DNA of 64,000 nucleotides from Aldehydirespirator sp965248735 (lineage in GTDB: Bacteria; Actinomycetota; Acidimicrobiia; Acidimicrobiales; Aldehydirespiratoraceae): NCBI GenBank assembly GCA_965248735.1, contig OZ252146.1:2232001-2296000 (forward strand), given 5' to 3'. Of this stretch, positions 48,399 to 58,340 are shown piece by piece. Each line of letters begins with the position of its first letter. Position 1 is the stretch's first letter. Both the position numbers and the translations under genes were made by a program. The notes under the pieces were generated by a model. It searched no databases, was not told the origin of the DNA, and worked only from the letters and a program-made list of their open reading frames with translations.

Positions 48399-49400
48399 AT
48401 GAGTACAGCGCACCAGATCATCAAGAACGGCATGAGCCTCGCAGGGTTCTTCCGCCGCTACCCCACCGACACCGAAGCCGAAACACAGTTCGAGGCTTGG
48501 CGCTGGCCCAACGGCACCGAATGCCCGCACTGCGACAGCGCTAACATCTCGGCCGTGGCCTCCCGCCAACCCCAGCCGTACCGCTGCCGCAAATGCCGCC
48601 GCCATTTCTCCTACAAGACCGACACCCCCATGCACTCCTCCAACCTTGGAGCCCAAACATGGCTGCTCGCTCTGCTGCTGATCGTCTCCAACCCCAAAGG
48701 CCGCTCATCGGTGCAGCTCGCCGCCGACTTGGGCATCACCCAGAAATCGGCTTGGCACCTGGGGCATCGCATCCGTGAAGCGCTCGCAGCCGGAACGCTG
48801 CCAGGCTTCGAAGGCCCCGTCGAAGTCGACGAGACGTTCATCGGCGGCAAAGCCCGCAATATGCACGCCAGCGTGCGGGCACGCCGGATCCACGGCCGCG
48901 GCGGGGTGGACAAGACGCCGGTGGTCGGCGTCAAAGACCGCGCCAGCAGCAAGGTGACGGCCCGCCCCACCGCTGACACCACCAGCGCCACACTAACCGC
49001 GATGGTCACCGACACGACCCGGCCCGGCTCGACGGTATTCACCGACGGCGACCGCGGCTACGACCCGCTCAAAGAGATGGGATACCTGCACGCCAAGGTC
49101 GCCCACAGCGCCGGCGAGTACGTCCGCGGCCCAGTCTCCACCAACGGCATCGAGAACTTCTGGAGCGGCCTCAAGCGCACCTACATCGGCACCTACCACT
49201 GGTGGTCAGATGAACACCTCCACCGCTACGTCGATGAGCACGCCTTCCGCTACAACAACCGCGACCGCCACGTCACCGACCGCATGGCCGACGCGGCAGC
49301 CGCGATGCAAGGCCGTCGGCTGCCGTGGAGAGAGTTGACGGCCGCAGGCCGCGCACGGCTAGACTCCGAACAGATGGACGGAACAGGGGTGGACTGGTGA
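48399..49400 (+). CDS. IS1595-family (ISXO2-like) transposase
   Basis: 333 residues. An N-terminal zinc ribbon (CPHCDSANI, then YRCRKCRRHFSYKT) precedes an ISXO2-type DDE catalytic domain: PVEVDETFIGGKARN (first Asp), STVFTDGDRGYDPL (second) and STNGIENFWSGLKRTYIGTYHW (third acid, in part). It moves the element that lies in the DUF2510 gene. Intact. The downstream tiny gene begins in a 4-base GTGA overlap with its stop. Confidence 0.95.
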   Translation: MSTAHQIIKNGMSLAGFFRRYPTDTEAETQFEAWRWPNGTECPHCDSANISAVASRQPQPYRCRKCRRHFSYKTDTPMHSSNLGAQTWLLALLLIVSNPKGRSSVQLAADLGITQKSAWHLGHRIREALAAGTLPGFEGPVEVDETFIGGKARNMHASVRARRIHGRGGVDKTPVVGVKDRASSKVTARPTADTTSATLTAMVTDTTRPGSTVFTDGDRGYDPLKEMGYLHAKVAHSAGEYVRGPVSTNGIENFWSGLKRTYIGTYHWWSDEHLHRYVDEHAFRYNNRDRHVTDRMADAAAAMQGRRLPWRELTAAGRARLDSEQMDGTGVDW

Positions 49401-49582
49401 CGACCACAGAGGCTGTATCCCAAGCCGAGTTCGGAGCATTCAAGGGCGAGACCCGCAAGTATCAGAGCGGCCTTGCATCGGCAGTGGTGGAACTGCAAGA
49501 TGGGCTGGCCGAGATGCAGACCGGGCTCACAAAGACGCGGAAGGCCGTAGACAAGATGGCCGACCTGCTCGACGATGCCTGA
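49397..49582 (+). CDS. 61-residue coiled-coil passenger protein of the transposon
   Basis: Starts with GTG overlapping the transposase stop (GTGA). The product is helical and charged: MTTTEAVSQAEFGAFKGET, then LQDGLAEMQTGLTKTRKAVD. A heptad-like pattern suggests a short coiled coil. Role in transposition or as a cargo is unknown. Confidence 0.6.
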   Translation: MTTTEAVSQAEFGAFKGETRKYQSGLASAVVELQDGLAEMQTGLTKTRKAVDKMADLLDDA

Positions 49583-49703
49583 ACCCGATCCTGAACCGTT
49601 CGCGGGTTTGCCGCTCGATGAGCCCCTCGTTGATGAGGAGACGTGGACCGAGGCGGGCAAGGCGCTAGTGGCGACGGTGCCCGTCGAGAACGACGACTCT
49701 TAG
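49575..49703 (+). CDS. 42-residue acidic passenger peptide of the transposon
   Basis: ATG inside the end of the coiled-coil gene (8-base overlap). Product MPEPDPEPFAGLPLDEPLVDEE and so on, strongly acidic. Stop overlaps the stop of the convergent membrane-protein gene. No family recognised. Confidence 0.45.
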   Translation: MPEPDPEPFAGLPLDEPLVDEETWTEAGKALVATVPVENDDS

Positions 49704-50221
49704 CAGTCGAATCCGAACTGGGCGAGGTCGGCGCGGCAGGTGCGGCGCATCTCGGCCAGCGCAGACTCAGCGGTAGCAGACCCTTGTCGCATGTCGCTGT
49801 AGGTGCCAGCGGCGCGGGCGTAGGAGCCGCACTCGGCTAGGAAGGCGTCCACTCTGTCGATGGCGACCTCTCCCAGCAGCATGGCGTTGTCATAATGCAC
49901 CTGAGCGCCAGCCACATCAGCGACGGCGGCGCTCTGAGCGAACCAGTCGAGTTCCAACTGGACCAACCGGATGGTGTCCTGCATGTCGGCGAGGTCGTCG
50001 CTGCAACGGTCGAGACGGACCGTGGTGGCCGGTCGGGTGGTGGCGGTCGCGGGGCGCGGTGCGACGCTGGGATTGTCGGCGGGCTGGTTGAGCCACCAGC
50101 AGCCTCCCAGCAGCAGCGCCCCAATCACGATGACTGCTATCGCTTGACGCTGGCCGGCAGGGTCGCGGCCTGACGGCAGCGGCTCGAACCCCGGCGGCAA
50201 CGGGGTCGCGGGCTTGGGCAT
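49700..50221 (-). CDS. Membrane-anchored passenger protein of the transposon
   Basis: 173 residues: a Pro-rich cytoplasmic start (MPKPATPLPPGFEPLP), one transmembrane helix (about 36-52, AIAVIVIGALLLGGCWWL), a Pro/Thr linker and an extracytoplasmic helical domain with two pairs of Cys (RLDRCSDDLADM, AECGSYA, RTCRADL, FDC). GGAGGG lies 8 bases upstream of the ATG. A frame extends upstream through the structured leader and is not used. Unlike cargo I know; role unclear. Confidence 0.65.
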   Translation of the reverse strand: MPKPATPLPPGFEPLPSGRDPAGQRQAIAVIVIGALLLGGCWWLNQPADNPSVAPRPATATTRPATTVRLDRCSDDLADMQDTIRLVQLELDWFAQSAAVADVAGAQVHYDNAMLLGEVAIDRVDAFLAECGSYARAAGTYSDMRQGSATAESALAEMRRTCRADLAQFGFDC

Positions 50222-50254
50222 GGTGGCTCCCTCCGGTGCGGGTTGGGGTGTTGC

Positions 50255-50363
50255 TGCCAACAGACACCTGTGACCGGCCGAAGGGAGCCATGGCAAGCCC
50301 ACCCGCGGATGATCCCGGTCACTGAAAGGGAGGCTGGCTAAAGCCTCCCGGTGTCTGTTGGCA
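50255..50363 (-). ncRNA. Structured 5' leader (three-way junction) of the passenger membrane-protein gene
   Basis: On the minus strand: an outer 14-bp perfect helix (50350-50363 with 50255-50268), an inner 8-bp hairpin GGGAGGCT/AGCCTCCC (50328-50349) and a second inner 8-bp helix GTGACCGG/CCGGTCAC (50315-50322 with 50270-50277). The loop of that second helix contains GGCTCCCTTCGG (50278-50289 region), which can pair over 12 bases (one G-U) with CCGGAGGGAGCC, the ribosome site of the gene starting at 50221. This is the layout of a translation-controlling RNA switch. Family not recognised. Confidence 0.5.
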
Positions 50364-50421
50364 ACCGCCACCGTAGAGGGCGCGCGGCTGGCTTGGCAAG
50401 ACCTGTAGACGGAGGGCCACA

Positions 50422-50562
50422 ATGAGCAGTGCCAGAGTGCCCCTGCACGCTTTGGAGACCGGTCAGGGGTGCTCTCCTAGGCCACCCCTTGGGGAGAACC
50501 TTACGGGGCAGGCTAGCCGCAGGGTGCGGCGGGGACCAAGCCGACGATGGCTAGCACCGTAA
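50422..50562 (+). CDS. Possible 46-residue frame at the right end of the transposon
   Basis: ATG with GGAGGG 6 bases upstream; product basic and Pro/Arg-rich, running into the right terminal repeat. Only the ribosome site supports it. Confidence 0.2.
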   Translation: MSSARVPLHALETGQGCSPRPPLGENLTGQASRRVRRGPSRRWLAP

Positions 50563-50571
50563 GTAGTCACC
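50549..50571 (-). repeat. Right terminal inverted repeat of the IS1595 element
   Basis: Reverse complement of the left end, differing at two adjacent bases (TT against GC). Confidence 0.9.
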
Positions 50572-50579
50572 CTAAGTAG
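50572..50579. repeat. Target-site duplication, right
   Basis: CTAAGTAG, identical to 48314-48321. Confidence 0.9.
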
Positions 50580-50714
50580 GGCTCCGACGGGGCGATGCCC
50601 GGAGGGGCTGATGTGGCGTGGGGCCCGGTGGTCGGTCCACCGCACGCCGTCCCAGTACCGGTACTCGGCAAAGTTCTCGGGATCGGTGTGCCAGCCGGGC
50701 GGCAGGTCGCTCAC
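50572..50714 (-). pseudogene. DUF2510 membrane protein, 5' part (split by the IS1595 element)
   Basis: Starts at GTG 50714 with SDLPPGWHTDPENFAEYRYW and GVRWTDHRAPRH, the DUF2510 motif also found in the intact paralogue. It runs into the target duplication at 50579 and continues in the 47425-48313 fragment once the transposon is removed. Confidence 0.85.
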
Positions 50715-50787
50715 GCGCCGAACGGTACCCGCGCCCGATCAGGCTGTCAGAAGAATCTTCGGCCGCTGAGCCGAAGATTCTTCACGC

Positions 50788-51276
50788 TCAGGCGAAGGTC
50801 TCGTCGAGGGCCTGCACCAGGGTGTTCCACGACAACGTGGCGCACTTGATGCGCACCGGGAACTTGACCACCCCCCGCAGGGCCTCGAGGTCCCCGAGCT
50901 TCACATCGCCGGCGCCGTTGCCGCTGCCGGACTCGTCGTCGAGTTCGTCGTCTCGGCCGCCGATGCCGCTGCCGTGGATGGACATCATCTGCTTGAAGGC
51001 CCGCACCAGCCGGCGCACCTCCGACACCGTGCGGCCCTTGACCGCGGTGGACATCATCGACGCGGAGGACTGGCTGATCGAGCACCCCTGCCCGCCCGTG
51101 GACACCTCGGTGATCACGCCGTCGCGAACCTCCAGGTAGACGACCACCTCATCGCCGCACAGCGGATTGAAGCCCACGGCGTGCACCGCGGGCGGCACCT
51201 CCAGCTCGCCGCGGTTGCGGGGGTTACGGTAGTGGTCGAGGATGATCTCGCGATACAGGTCCTCCAGCCCGGCCAT
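50788..51276 (-). CDS. sufU: SufU-type Fe-S assembly sulfur-transfer protein
   Basis: 162 residues with the IscU/SufU pattern LYREIILDHYRNPRNRG, Cys40-Gly-Asp42, Cys65 (GGQGCSISQSSASMM) and Cys145 (RIKCATLSW). A linker rich in Ser/Gly/Asp between residues 105 and 123 is longer than usual. SufU is a zinc protein that takes sulfur from SufS and passes it on. Start ATG chosen because the fold starts there. It follows sufS by 11 bases. Confidence 0.92.
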   Translation of the reverse strand: MAGLEDLYREIILDHYRNPRNRGELEVPPAVHAVGFNPLCGDEVVVYLEVRDGVITEVSTGGQGCSISQSSASMMSTAVKGRTVSEVRRLVRAFKQMMSIHGSGIGGRDDELDDESGSGNGAGDVKLGDLEALRGVVKFPVRIKCATLSWNTLVQALDETFA

Positions 51277-51287
51277 GGTCCCCTCCG

Positions 51288-53287
<2,000 letters not shown>

Positions 53288-53356
53288 GACCCGATCCTAC
53301 GGCCCGACCGGTTCGGGCGCTACGGCCCGGCGGGCCGAGAGGGCAGGCGTGTGGCG

Positions 53357-53380
53357 GATCTAGCCGCCGGCGGCTAGATC
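53357..53380. promoter_or_regulatory. 24-bp perfect palindrome between sufC2 and acyl-CoA dehydrogenase
   Basis: GATCTAGCCGCC followed directly by its reverse complement. It lies in the 170-base divergent region between the two starts. It may be an operator for a dimeric regulator or a terminator-like hairpin; no U-run follows. Confidence 0.45.
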
Positions 53381-53457
53381 GGAGCCTCCGCTGCCGCCCG
53401 AGGCTTCAGCAGTCCCGATAGTTTGGCGGCCACACTCGATCCGCAGGAGAGTCCCAC

Positions 53458-54573
53458 GTGAACTTCGCATTCACCGACGAGCAAGAACAGCTTCGAGACT
53501 TCGTCCGCAGCTTCCTGGAGGACAAGTCGCCCGAGTCCGCGGTGCGCGAGCAGATGGACACCGAGCGGGGCTTCGACCCCGACGTCTGGGCGCAGATGTC
53601 AGAGCAGATGGGCCTGCCCGCCCTGACCATCCCCGAGGCCTACGGCGGCCAGGGCTTCACCCGCATCGAGCAGGTGGTCGTGCTCGAGGAGATGGGGCGG
53701 TCGCTGCTGTGCGCCCCCTACTTCTCCTCGGCGGTGATGGCCGCCAACACGCTGATGCTCTGCGGCGACGAGGCGGCCAAGCAGGCCCACCTGCCCGGCA
53801 TCGCCTCGGGCGAGACGAGGGGGACGCTGGCCTTCACCGAGCAGAACGGCCGCTGGGACGAGCCTGGCACAACGATGGCCGCGACACCGGCGAACGGCTC
53901 GTGGCAGCTGGACGGCGTCAAGATGTACGTGCTCGACGGGCACACCGCCGACCTGGTGATCGTGGCGGCCCGCACCTCCGGGGGCGTCTCGCTGTTCACC
54001 GTCGATCCCGACGCCGCAGGGCTCACCCGCACCGCTCTGTCGACCATGGACCAGACCCGCAAGCAGGCCAAGCTCACGTTCGAGGGAGTGGAGGCCACGC
54101 TGATCGGCGAAGAGGGACAGGGGTGGCCGGTGCTGGAGACGGTGCTCGACCTCGCCGCGGTCGCCCTGGCGGCCGAGCAGGTGGGCGGGGCCCAGTGCTG
54201 CCTGGACATGTCGGTCGAGTACGCCAAGGTCCGCGTGCAGTTCGGACGGCCCATCGGGTCGTTCCAGGCCATCAAGCACAAGTGCGCCGACATGCTCTTG
54301 GAGGTGGAGTCGGCCAAGTCCGCCGCCTACTACGCGGGCTGGTGCGCGGCCGAGATGAACGACGAGCTGACGCAGGTGGCATCGCTGGCCAAGAGCTACT
54401 GCTCGGAGGCCTACTTCCACGCCGCGGCCGAGAACATCCAGATACACGGCGGAATCGGCTTCACCTGGGAGCACCCGGCCCACCTCTACTTCAAGCGGGC
54501 CAAGAGTTCCGAGCTCCTCTTCGGGGACCCCACCTACCACCGGGAGCTGCTCGCTCAGCGGATCGGCCTCTAG
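53458..54573 (+). CDS. Acyl-CoA dehydrogenase family protein
   Basis: 371 residues with ACAD features: N-terminal helical part (FTDEQEQLRDFVRSFLED), FTEQNGRWDEPG, the FAD-binding RVQFGRPIGSFQAIKHKCADM segment and QIHGGIGFTWEHPAHLYFKRAK, in part. It oxidises an acyl-CoA; substrate not predictable, and the Glu base is not obvious at the usual place. GTG start. Divergent from sufC2. Confidence 0.88.
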   Translation: MNFAFTDEQEQLRDFVRSFLEDKSPESAVREQMDTERGFDPDVWAQMSEQMGLPALTIPEAYGGQGFTRIEQVVVLEEMGRSLLCAPYFSSAVMAANTLMLCGDEAAKQAHLPGIASGETRGTLAFTEQNGRWDEPGTTMAATPANGSWQLDGVKMYVLDGHTADLVIVAARTSGGVSLFTVDPDAAGLTRTALSTMDQTRKQAKLTFEGVEATLIGEEGQGWPVLETVLDLAAVALAAEQVGGAQCCLDMSVEYAKVRVQFGRPIGSFQAIKHKCADMLLEVESAKSAAYYAGWCAAEMNDELTQVASLAKSYCSEAYFHAAAENIQIHGGIGFTWEHPAHLYFKRAKSSELLFGDPTYHRELLAQRIGL

Positions 54574-54596
54574 CCCGGGCCGCAGCCGGGGACCCA

Positions 54597-55043
54597 ATGA
54601 TCTGGCTGATAGTCGCCGTCGGCGCCGTCGCGGTGGTGGTCATCGCCTTCGTGGCGGTGGGAACCGCTGTCGGGCGACTGGAGAAGGAGACCGCCCCGGC
54701 GGTGTACCGGCTAGCCGAGGCGGTCGAGTACGTGGCCGACCACCTGCCCGATGAGGTAACCGCAAGGATCAGCTACGACGACGTTCGGGCGGTTCTCGGC
54801 TGGCACCTCGACTGGTTCGCGGCGGTCGGCCTGGCGACCTCGCACGGCCAGGAGCTGGGGGATCCCGCGGTGGCCGTCGACGAGATGGCCGTGGCCGACA
54901 CCGACGGGGCCTGCGACGCTGTCGTGGCCCGGTCCCTGGCCGAGGGCGGGCCCGACCCGGTGGACGTGGTCTGCATCCTGGAGGCGCAGCTCTCCTACCT
55001 GGCTGAGATAGGCGCCCTCAGCGCAGGCGCGCCGCCCGCCTAG
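54597..55043 (+). CDS. Small membrane-anchored hypothetical protein
   Basis: 148 residues: one N-terminal transmembrane helix (MIWLIVAVGAVAVVVIAF) and a soluble helical domain (AVYRLAEAVEYVADHLPDEVT, then AVLGWHLDWFAAVGL). Resembles a family of small actinobacterial anchored proteins; function unknown. ATG is 24 bases after the acyl-CoA dehydrogenase stop. Confidence 0.6.
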   Translation: MIWLIVAVGAVAVVVIAFVAVGTAVGRLEKETAPAVYRLAEAVEYVADHLPDEVTARISYDDVRAVLGWHLDWFAAVGLATSHGQELGDPAVAVDEMAVADTDGACDAVVARSLAEGGPDPVDVVCILEAQLSYLAEIGALSAGAPPA

Positions 55044-55379
55044 AGCACGCCAACTGCCATCTGCACAAAGCGTGGCGCGACGGGTTGGCGTGTGCTTGAC
55101 TGGTGTCACCAAGGAAAGGAGGTGGTCCAACTGAGTGCTAAACGCTTTGTGACCTTGGAGGTGGCTGGCCGCTAGCTACGGCAAGCTGGACCGCCTGGCG
55201 AATCCCCGCCAGCTCCACCCCCGGACCCGAGTCGCCGGACCTAGTCACATCCGGCGCGGCATCAGCGACCGTCTCGACGCGTTGCCTGCCACAAAGCTCG
55301 ACCGGGATTTCCGGCAATAATCGACCAGTGGGGCGGGCCTGACGGCTCGCCCCACTGCGCGCCCGCACACCGCGTTACC
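55044..55379 (+). other. Gene-poor stretch with two extended Shine-Dalgarno-like sites
   Basis: No convincing gene in 336 bases. It contains GGAAAGGAGGTGGTCC near 55115, a nearly complete complement of the 16S rRNA 3' tail, and a second site TTGGAGGTGG about 40 bases on. Downstream of the second, a frame reads WRWLAASYGKLDRLANPRQL but has no start and is separated from the first site by a one-base frame difference. Confidence 0.4.
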
Positions 55380-56192
55380 GTGGCCCGGATGGAGGGCCGG
55401 TTCGTCGTCGACTCGAACGTGCTCACGGCTCATCTCGCCCGTCCTGCCCGCAAAGACTCCGCGGTGCAGCCGGCGGCGGTGATCGTCCATGGCTTCCCCA
55501 CCGAGGCAGGGGGCGGCATCAACTCCACCCTGACCATGCCCGCCCTCGCGGACTTGATCGCGGCCGAGACCGGCTTTGCCGCATTGACGTACGCGTCGAG
55601 GGGAGTGGCCGCCTCTGCGGGCGACTTCTCGCTCGACGGCTGGAGGCGCGACCTCGCCGGCGCGGTCGACTTCCTGGGCTCGGAGGTGAACTGCGACGGC
55701 GTCTGGATCATCGGCTTCGGAACCGGCGGCGCACTGGCTGTGGTGGTGGCCAGCCGCGACGAGCGGGTGCGGGGTGTGGCCGCGGTGGCCGCGCCGGCCG
55801 ATTTCGAGGACTGGGCCCGCAACCCCCGCAAGCTGCTGGTGTGGGCCCGGGAGGTGGGGGTCGTGCGCGACCCGGAGTTCCCCCAGCGCTTCGACAGGTG
55901 GGCCGGCGAGATCCGGGCTGTGAGGGCCGTCGAGGCCGCGGAGTCGCTCGGTGACCGGTCGCTGCTCGTTCTACACGGCAGCGATGACGAGACCGTGCCC
56001 GTGTTCGACGCACGCGTGCTCGCCGATGCGCATCCCGGTGCTGACTTGAGGATCATCAGCGGGGCCGGCCACCATCTCCGTCACGACCCCCGGGCCGTCG
56101 CCGTACTGCTCGGATGGCTAGAGCGCCAGCGCCAGTCGCTACTGGCCTCGGTCGTCGGCACCGACGGGAACGGTCGCGCCGGTCGCCCCTAG
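55380..56192 (+). CDS. Alpha/beta hydrolase fold protein without the nucleophile Ser
   Basis: 270 residues: AAVIVHGFPTEAGGGINST oxyanion region, the nucleophile-elbow sequence IIGFGTGGALA, DDETVPVF with the acid, and GAGHHLRHD with the His. The elbow reads G-F-G-T-G where G-x-S-x-G is expected, so the Ser is replaced by Gly. Either the neighbouring Thr acts or the enzyme is inactive. GTG start. Confidence 0.8.
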   Translation: MARMEGRFVVDSNVLTAHLARPARKDSAVQPAAVIVHGFPTEAGGGINSTLTMPALADLIAAETGFAALTYASRGVAASAGDFSLDGWRRDLAGAVDFLGSEVNCDGVWIIGFGTGGALAVVVASRDERVRGVAAVAAPADFEDWARNPRKLLVWAREVGVVRDPEFPQRFDRWAGEIRAVRAVEAAESLGDRSLLVLHGSDDETVPVFDARVLADAHPGADLRIISGAGHHLRHDPRAVAVLLGWLERQRQSLLASVVGTDGNGRAGRP

Positions 56193-56199
56193 CGTCTAG

Positions 56200-56621
56200 G
56201 CCGACGCTGCGCAGCCGCCGTGGCCGCCAGCGGCACCACCCTCACCACCCTCACCGGCATCAGCGACGTGCTCGCCGCCAAGATCCTCGGCCACATCGGC
56301 GACATCGGACGCTTCCCCAGCGCCGACCGCCTCGCCAGCTACGCCGGCACCGCACCCATCGAAGCCAGCAGCGGCGACGTCGTCCGCCACCGACTGTCCC
56401 GACACGGCAACCGCCAGCTCAACAACGCCATCCACCTCGCCGCGCACGTCCAAACCATCCGCCCAGGCCCCGGACGCGACTACTACCAACGGCGACTCAA
56501 CACCGGCAACAGCCGCACCGAAGCCCTCCGATGCCTCAAACGACAACTCACCAAGAGCATCTACCGCACCCTCACCGCCGACGCCGCCCTCACCCCCCAC
56601 AACGCCCCCGACTTGACATAG
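56200..56621 (+). pseudogene. IS110-family transposase, C-terminal remnant
   Basis: 134 codons matching the IS116/IS110/IS902 C-terminal domain: LTTLTGISDVLAAKILGHIGDIGRF, FASYAGTAPIEASSGDVVRHRLSRHGNRQLN (in parts). The N-terminal DEDD catalytic part is absent and the gene begins abruptly after the alpha/beta hydrolase stop. A GTG at 56220 could start it but the product would be inactive. Confidence 0.8.
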
Positions 56622-56626
56622 AGGCG

Positions 56627-57484
56627 CTATAAGGTCACGCCCACCCCGGCCGGGCCGGTGCGTGCCCCGCCGACCAGGAACAGGCCGACAGATCCAGGGC
56701 AAGGCACGAAGCCGATCCCACGTCGGGTCAGACCCGCCCCAGCCGGTGAGGCCCCACCAGTATGAGTGTCCCACGTCAGGGTCTTGGCCATGTGCGCGGG
56801 CACCCGAGCGAACGCAGACGCGACCGCGGCGGCCACTTGGTGCGCGCTGTAGCCGCTGCTGAGGTCGCCGAGCAGCGTCTGGCGGGTGACGCGCTCGACG
56901 AGGGTCACCACCGCGGAGCGGTTGTGCTCACCGATGATCAAGTCGCCCTCCCAGTGCCCGGCCTCGCTGCGCTCTGAGGCTGCCACGGGCCGCTCGCTGA
57001 GGGGCCGGATGTCGCCCAGGGGCCCGCGTTTGGCCTGTTCGCAGCGGCCTCGGGGCTTGCGGCGGCGCCTGCGGCGCGCCAGACGGCGCCAGGCCCCCGC
57101 CTCCAGACCCCGACGGCCTCGGGGGTCGTAGCACGCCGCGTAGATCGTCTCCGCGCACACCCGCCGCTCAGCGCAGCGGCCCTCGGTGCGCCATTGCGCG
57201 GCGACAGCATGCGGCGACCAGCCCATCGCCAGCATCTCAGCGGCCTCTTTGGCCAGCTCGGGATCCGCGGCCAGCTTGGACGCCCTCGGCCGCGCCGCCC
57301 GGGCGTCCGCGGCCGCCTGAGCGCCCACAGCGCAATAGCGGCTCCGCCCGCCGCCGCGGGCCAACTCGCGGCGCACCGTCGACGCGCACCGGCCCAGCGC
57401 CCGCCCGATCCGCTCAGCGCTGAGCCCCTCAATCGCCAAGGCCTCGAGCGCGGCGCGCTCCTCAGCCGAAAGCCTCCGTGCCAT
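56627..57484 (-). pseudogene. IS30-family transposase, truncated at the C-terminus
   Basis: Start ATG 57484. The first 240 residues are IS30-like: MARRLSAEERAALEALA, SAERIGRALGRCASTVRREL (HTH), GHWEGDLIIGEHNRSAVVTLVERVTR (first Asp) and KTLTWD (second). After LTWDTHTG the sequence no longer matches, and the final DDE acid region is gone, replaced by Pro/Gly-rich sequence. Probably a frameshift or deletion at about 56770. Confidence 0.75.
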
Positions 57485-57559
57485 ACTGGACACCTCCACC
57501 GGTCTGGTTGCTTCGTGGACACAGCCATCATGGCTGACGAGCAACCACCGGTGGAGCTT

Positions 57560-57988
57560 TCCAACCCTTACAGCGATCACTATTCTATGCCGCTCTCTGG
57601 CACATTCTCAGCCAACCCCGTAACTCTCACCGCTGGTCTGACTGCTATGGAACTGTTTGATCGCGATCAGGTGCAGCGGATCAATCAACTCGGTGTACTT
57701 GCGCGGGATGGCATTCGCCAAGTCATAGAGAGTCGAGGAGTGCCCGCAAGCGTCACAGGTGCCGGTTCACTATTCCGAATCCACATGAAGCCGATAGCCC
57801 CGCGAAACTATCGTGAGACTTATCCTACACCTGAGCAGTCAGCCCGTCTGAGGAGACTCGTAGACAGTCTCCTCAACTTAGGAGTCCTCGTAACCCACAA
57901 CTGTACAGGAGCTATTTCTACAGCCATGAGCGAAGCAGAGATTGAACATCTCATCAACGTCATCGATTCTGCTATCCCTGAGATATAG
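57560..57988 (+). pseudogene. Class III aminotransferase (HemL-like) C-terminal fragment
   Basis: About 142 codons, 5' end lost at the IS30 boundary: LSGTFSANPVTLTAGLTAME, then RIHMKPIAPRNYRETYPTPEQ and LGVLVTHNCTGAISTAMSEAEI (in part). This matches the small domain of glutamate-1-semialdehyde aminomutases and similar PLP enzymes. The PLP lysine domain is missing. Base composition is much less GC-rich than the rest of the window, pointing to recent transfer. Confidence 0.75.
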
Positions 57989-58340
57989 AAGAGGTGACGA
58001 ACATTGCAGGATAGTCGGACTGTGGACATACCGAGTCATGAGCCGCTCGACTCGCTTGTGGTTCACACGAACGTCCCGAGCCGTGGCCGTTCGGCGCCGC
58101 GATGATTGGGCACTGGTGATCCGGCGGCGGGCAAACTAGAGGTGGGAGCGGCCCTGACGGAGGCGATCTCCCGCTGGCCGGCTTGGCCTCGCGGGCAAGC
58201 ACCACCGCCTCGCTGGCAAGGACCACCCGCGACAGGACGAGCCGCTGTCGGCGACGCTAGGTGGTCCGCGCTCGAAGCGACCCTCTGTAGCCTTGTTGGG
58301 TGCGCGACAAGCAAGACCGGCCTGCGGGTAGGAGTATGCG
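57989..58340 (+). other. Leader region of the ThrRS gene
   Basis: No gene supported. The 3' half holds a Thr-codon-rich frame and hairpins, listed separately; the 5' half shows nothing I can name. Confidence 0.5.
58201..58267 (+). promoter_or_regulatory. Hairpin leader with Thr-codon pairs upstream of thrS
   Basis: GGACCACC (58220-58227) pairs with GGTGGTCC (58260-58267), enclosing CGACAG/CTGTCG (58230-58235, 58245-58250). A frame crossing it reads STTASLARTTRDRTSR with ACC ACC twice and ends at the TAG of 58258-58260. This fits peptide-coupled attenuation. The downstream GGTGGTCCGCG also resembles the conserved T-box core. Which, if either, cannot be settled by eye. Confidence 0.35.

Larger units (their letters stand above)
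48322..50571 (+). mobile_element. IS1595-family transposon with passenger genes, 2,250 bp
   Basis: Imperfect 23-bp inverted ends (48322-48344 and 50549-50571; 21 of 23 match, starting GGTGACTACTTACGGT) flanked by the 8-bp direct repeat CTAAGTAG (48314-48321 and 50572-50579). It carries the transposase, two tiny genes, a membrane-anchored protein gene on the other strand with a structured leader, and possibly a 46-codon frame at 50422-50562 preceded by GGAGGG. Excision restores the reading frame of the host gene, so insertion is recent and exact. Confidence 0.93.

Noticed and set aside
58260..58290. Definite T-box riboswitch
   Set aside because: Core resembles one, but stem I and specifier loop were not identified; kept only as a possibility.
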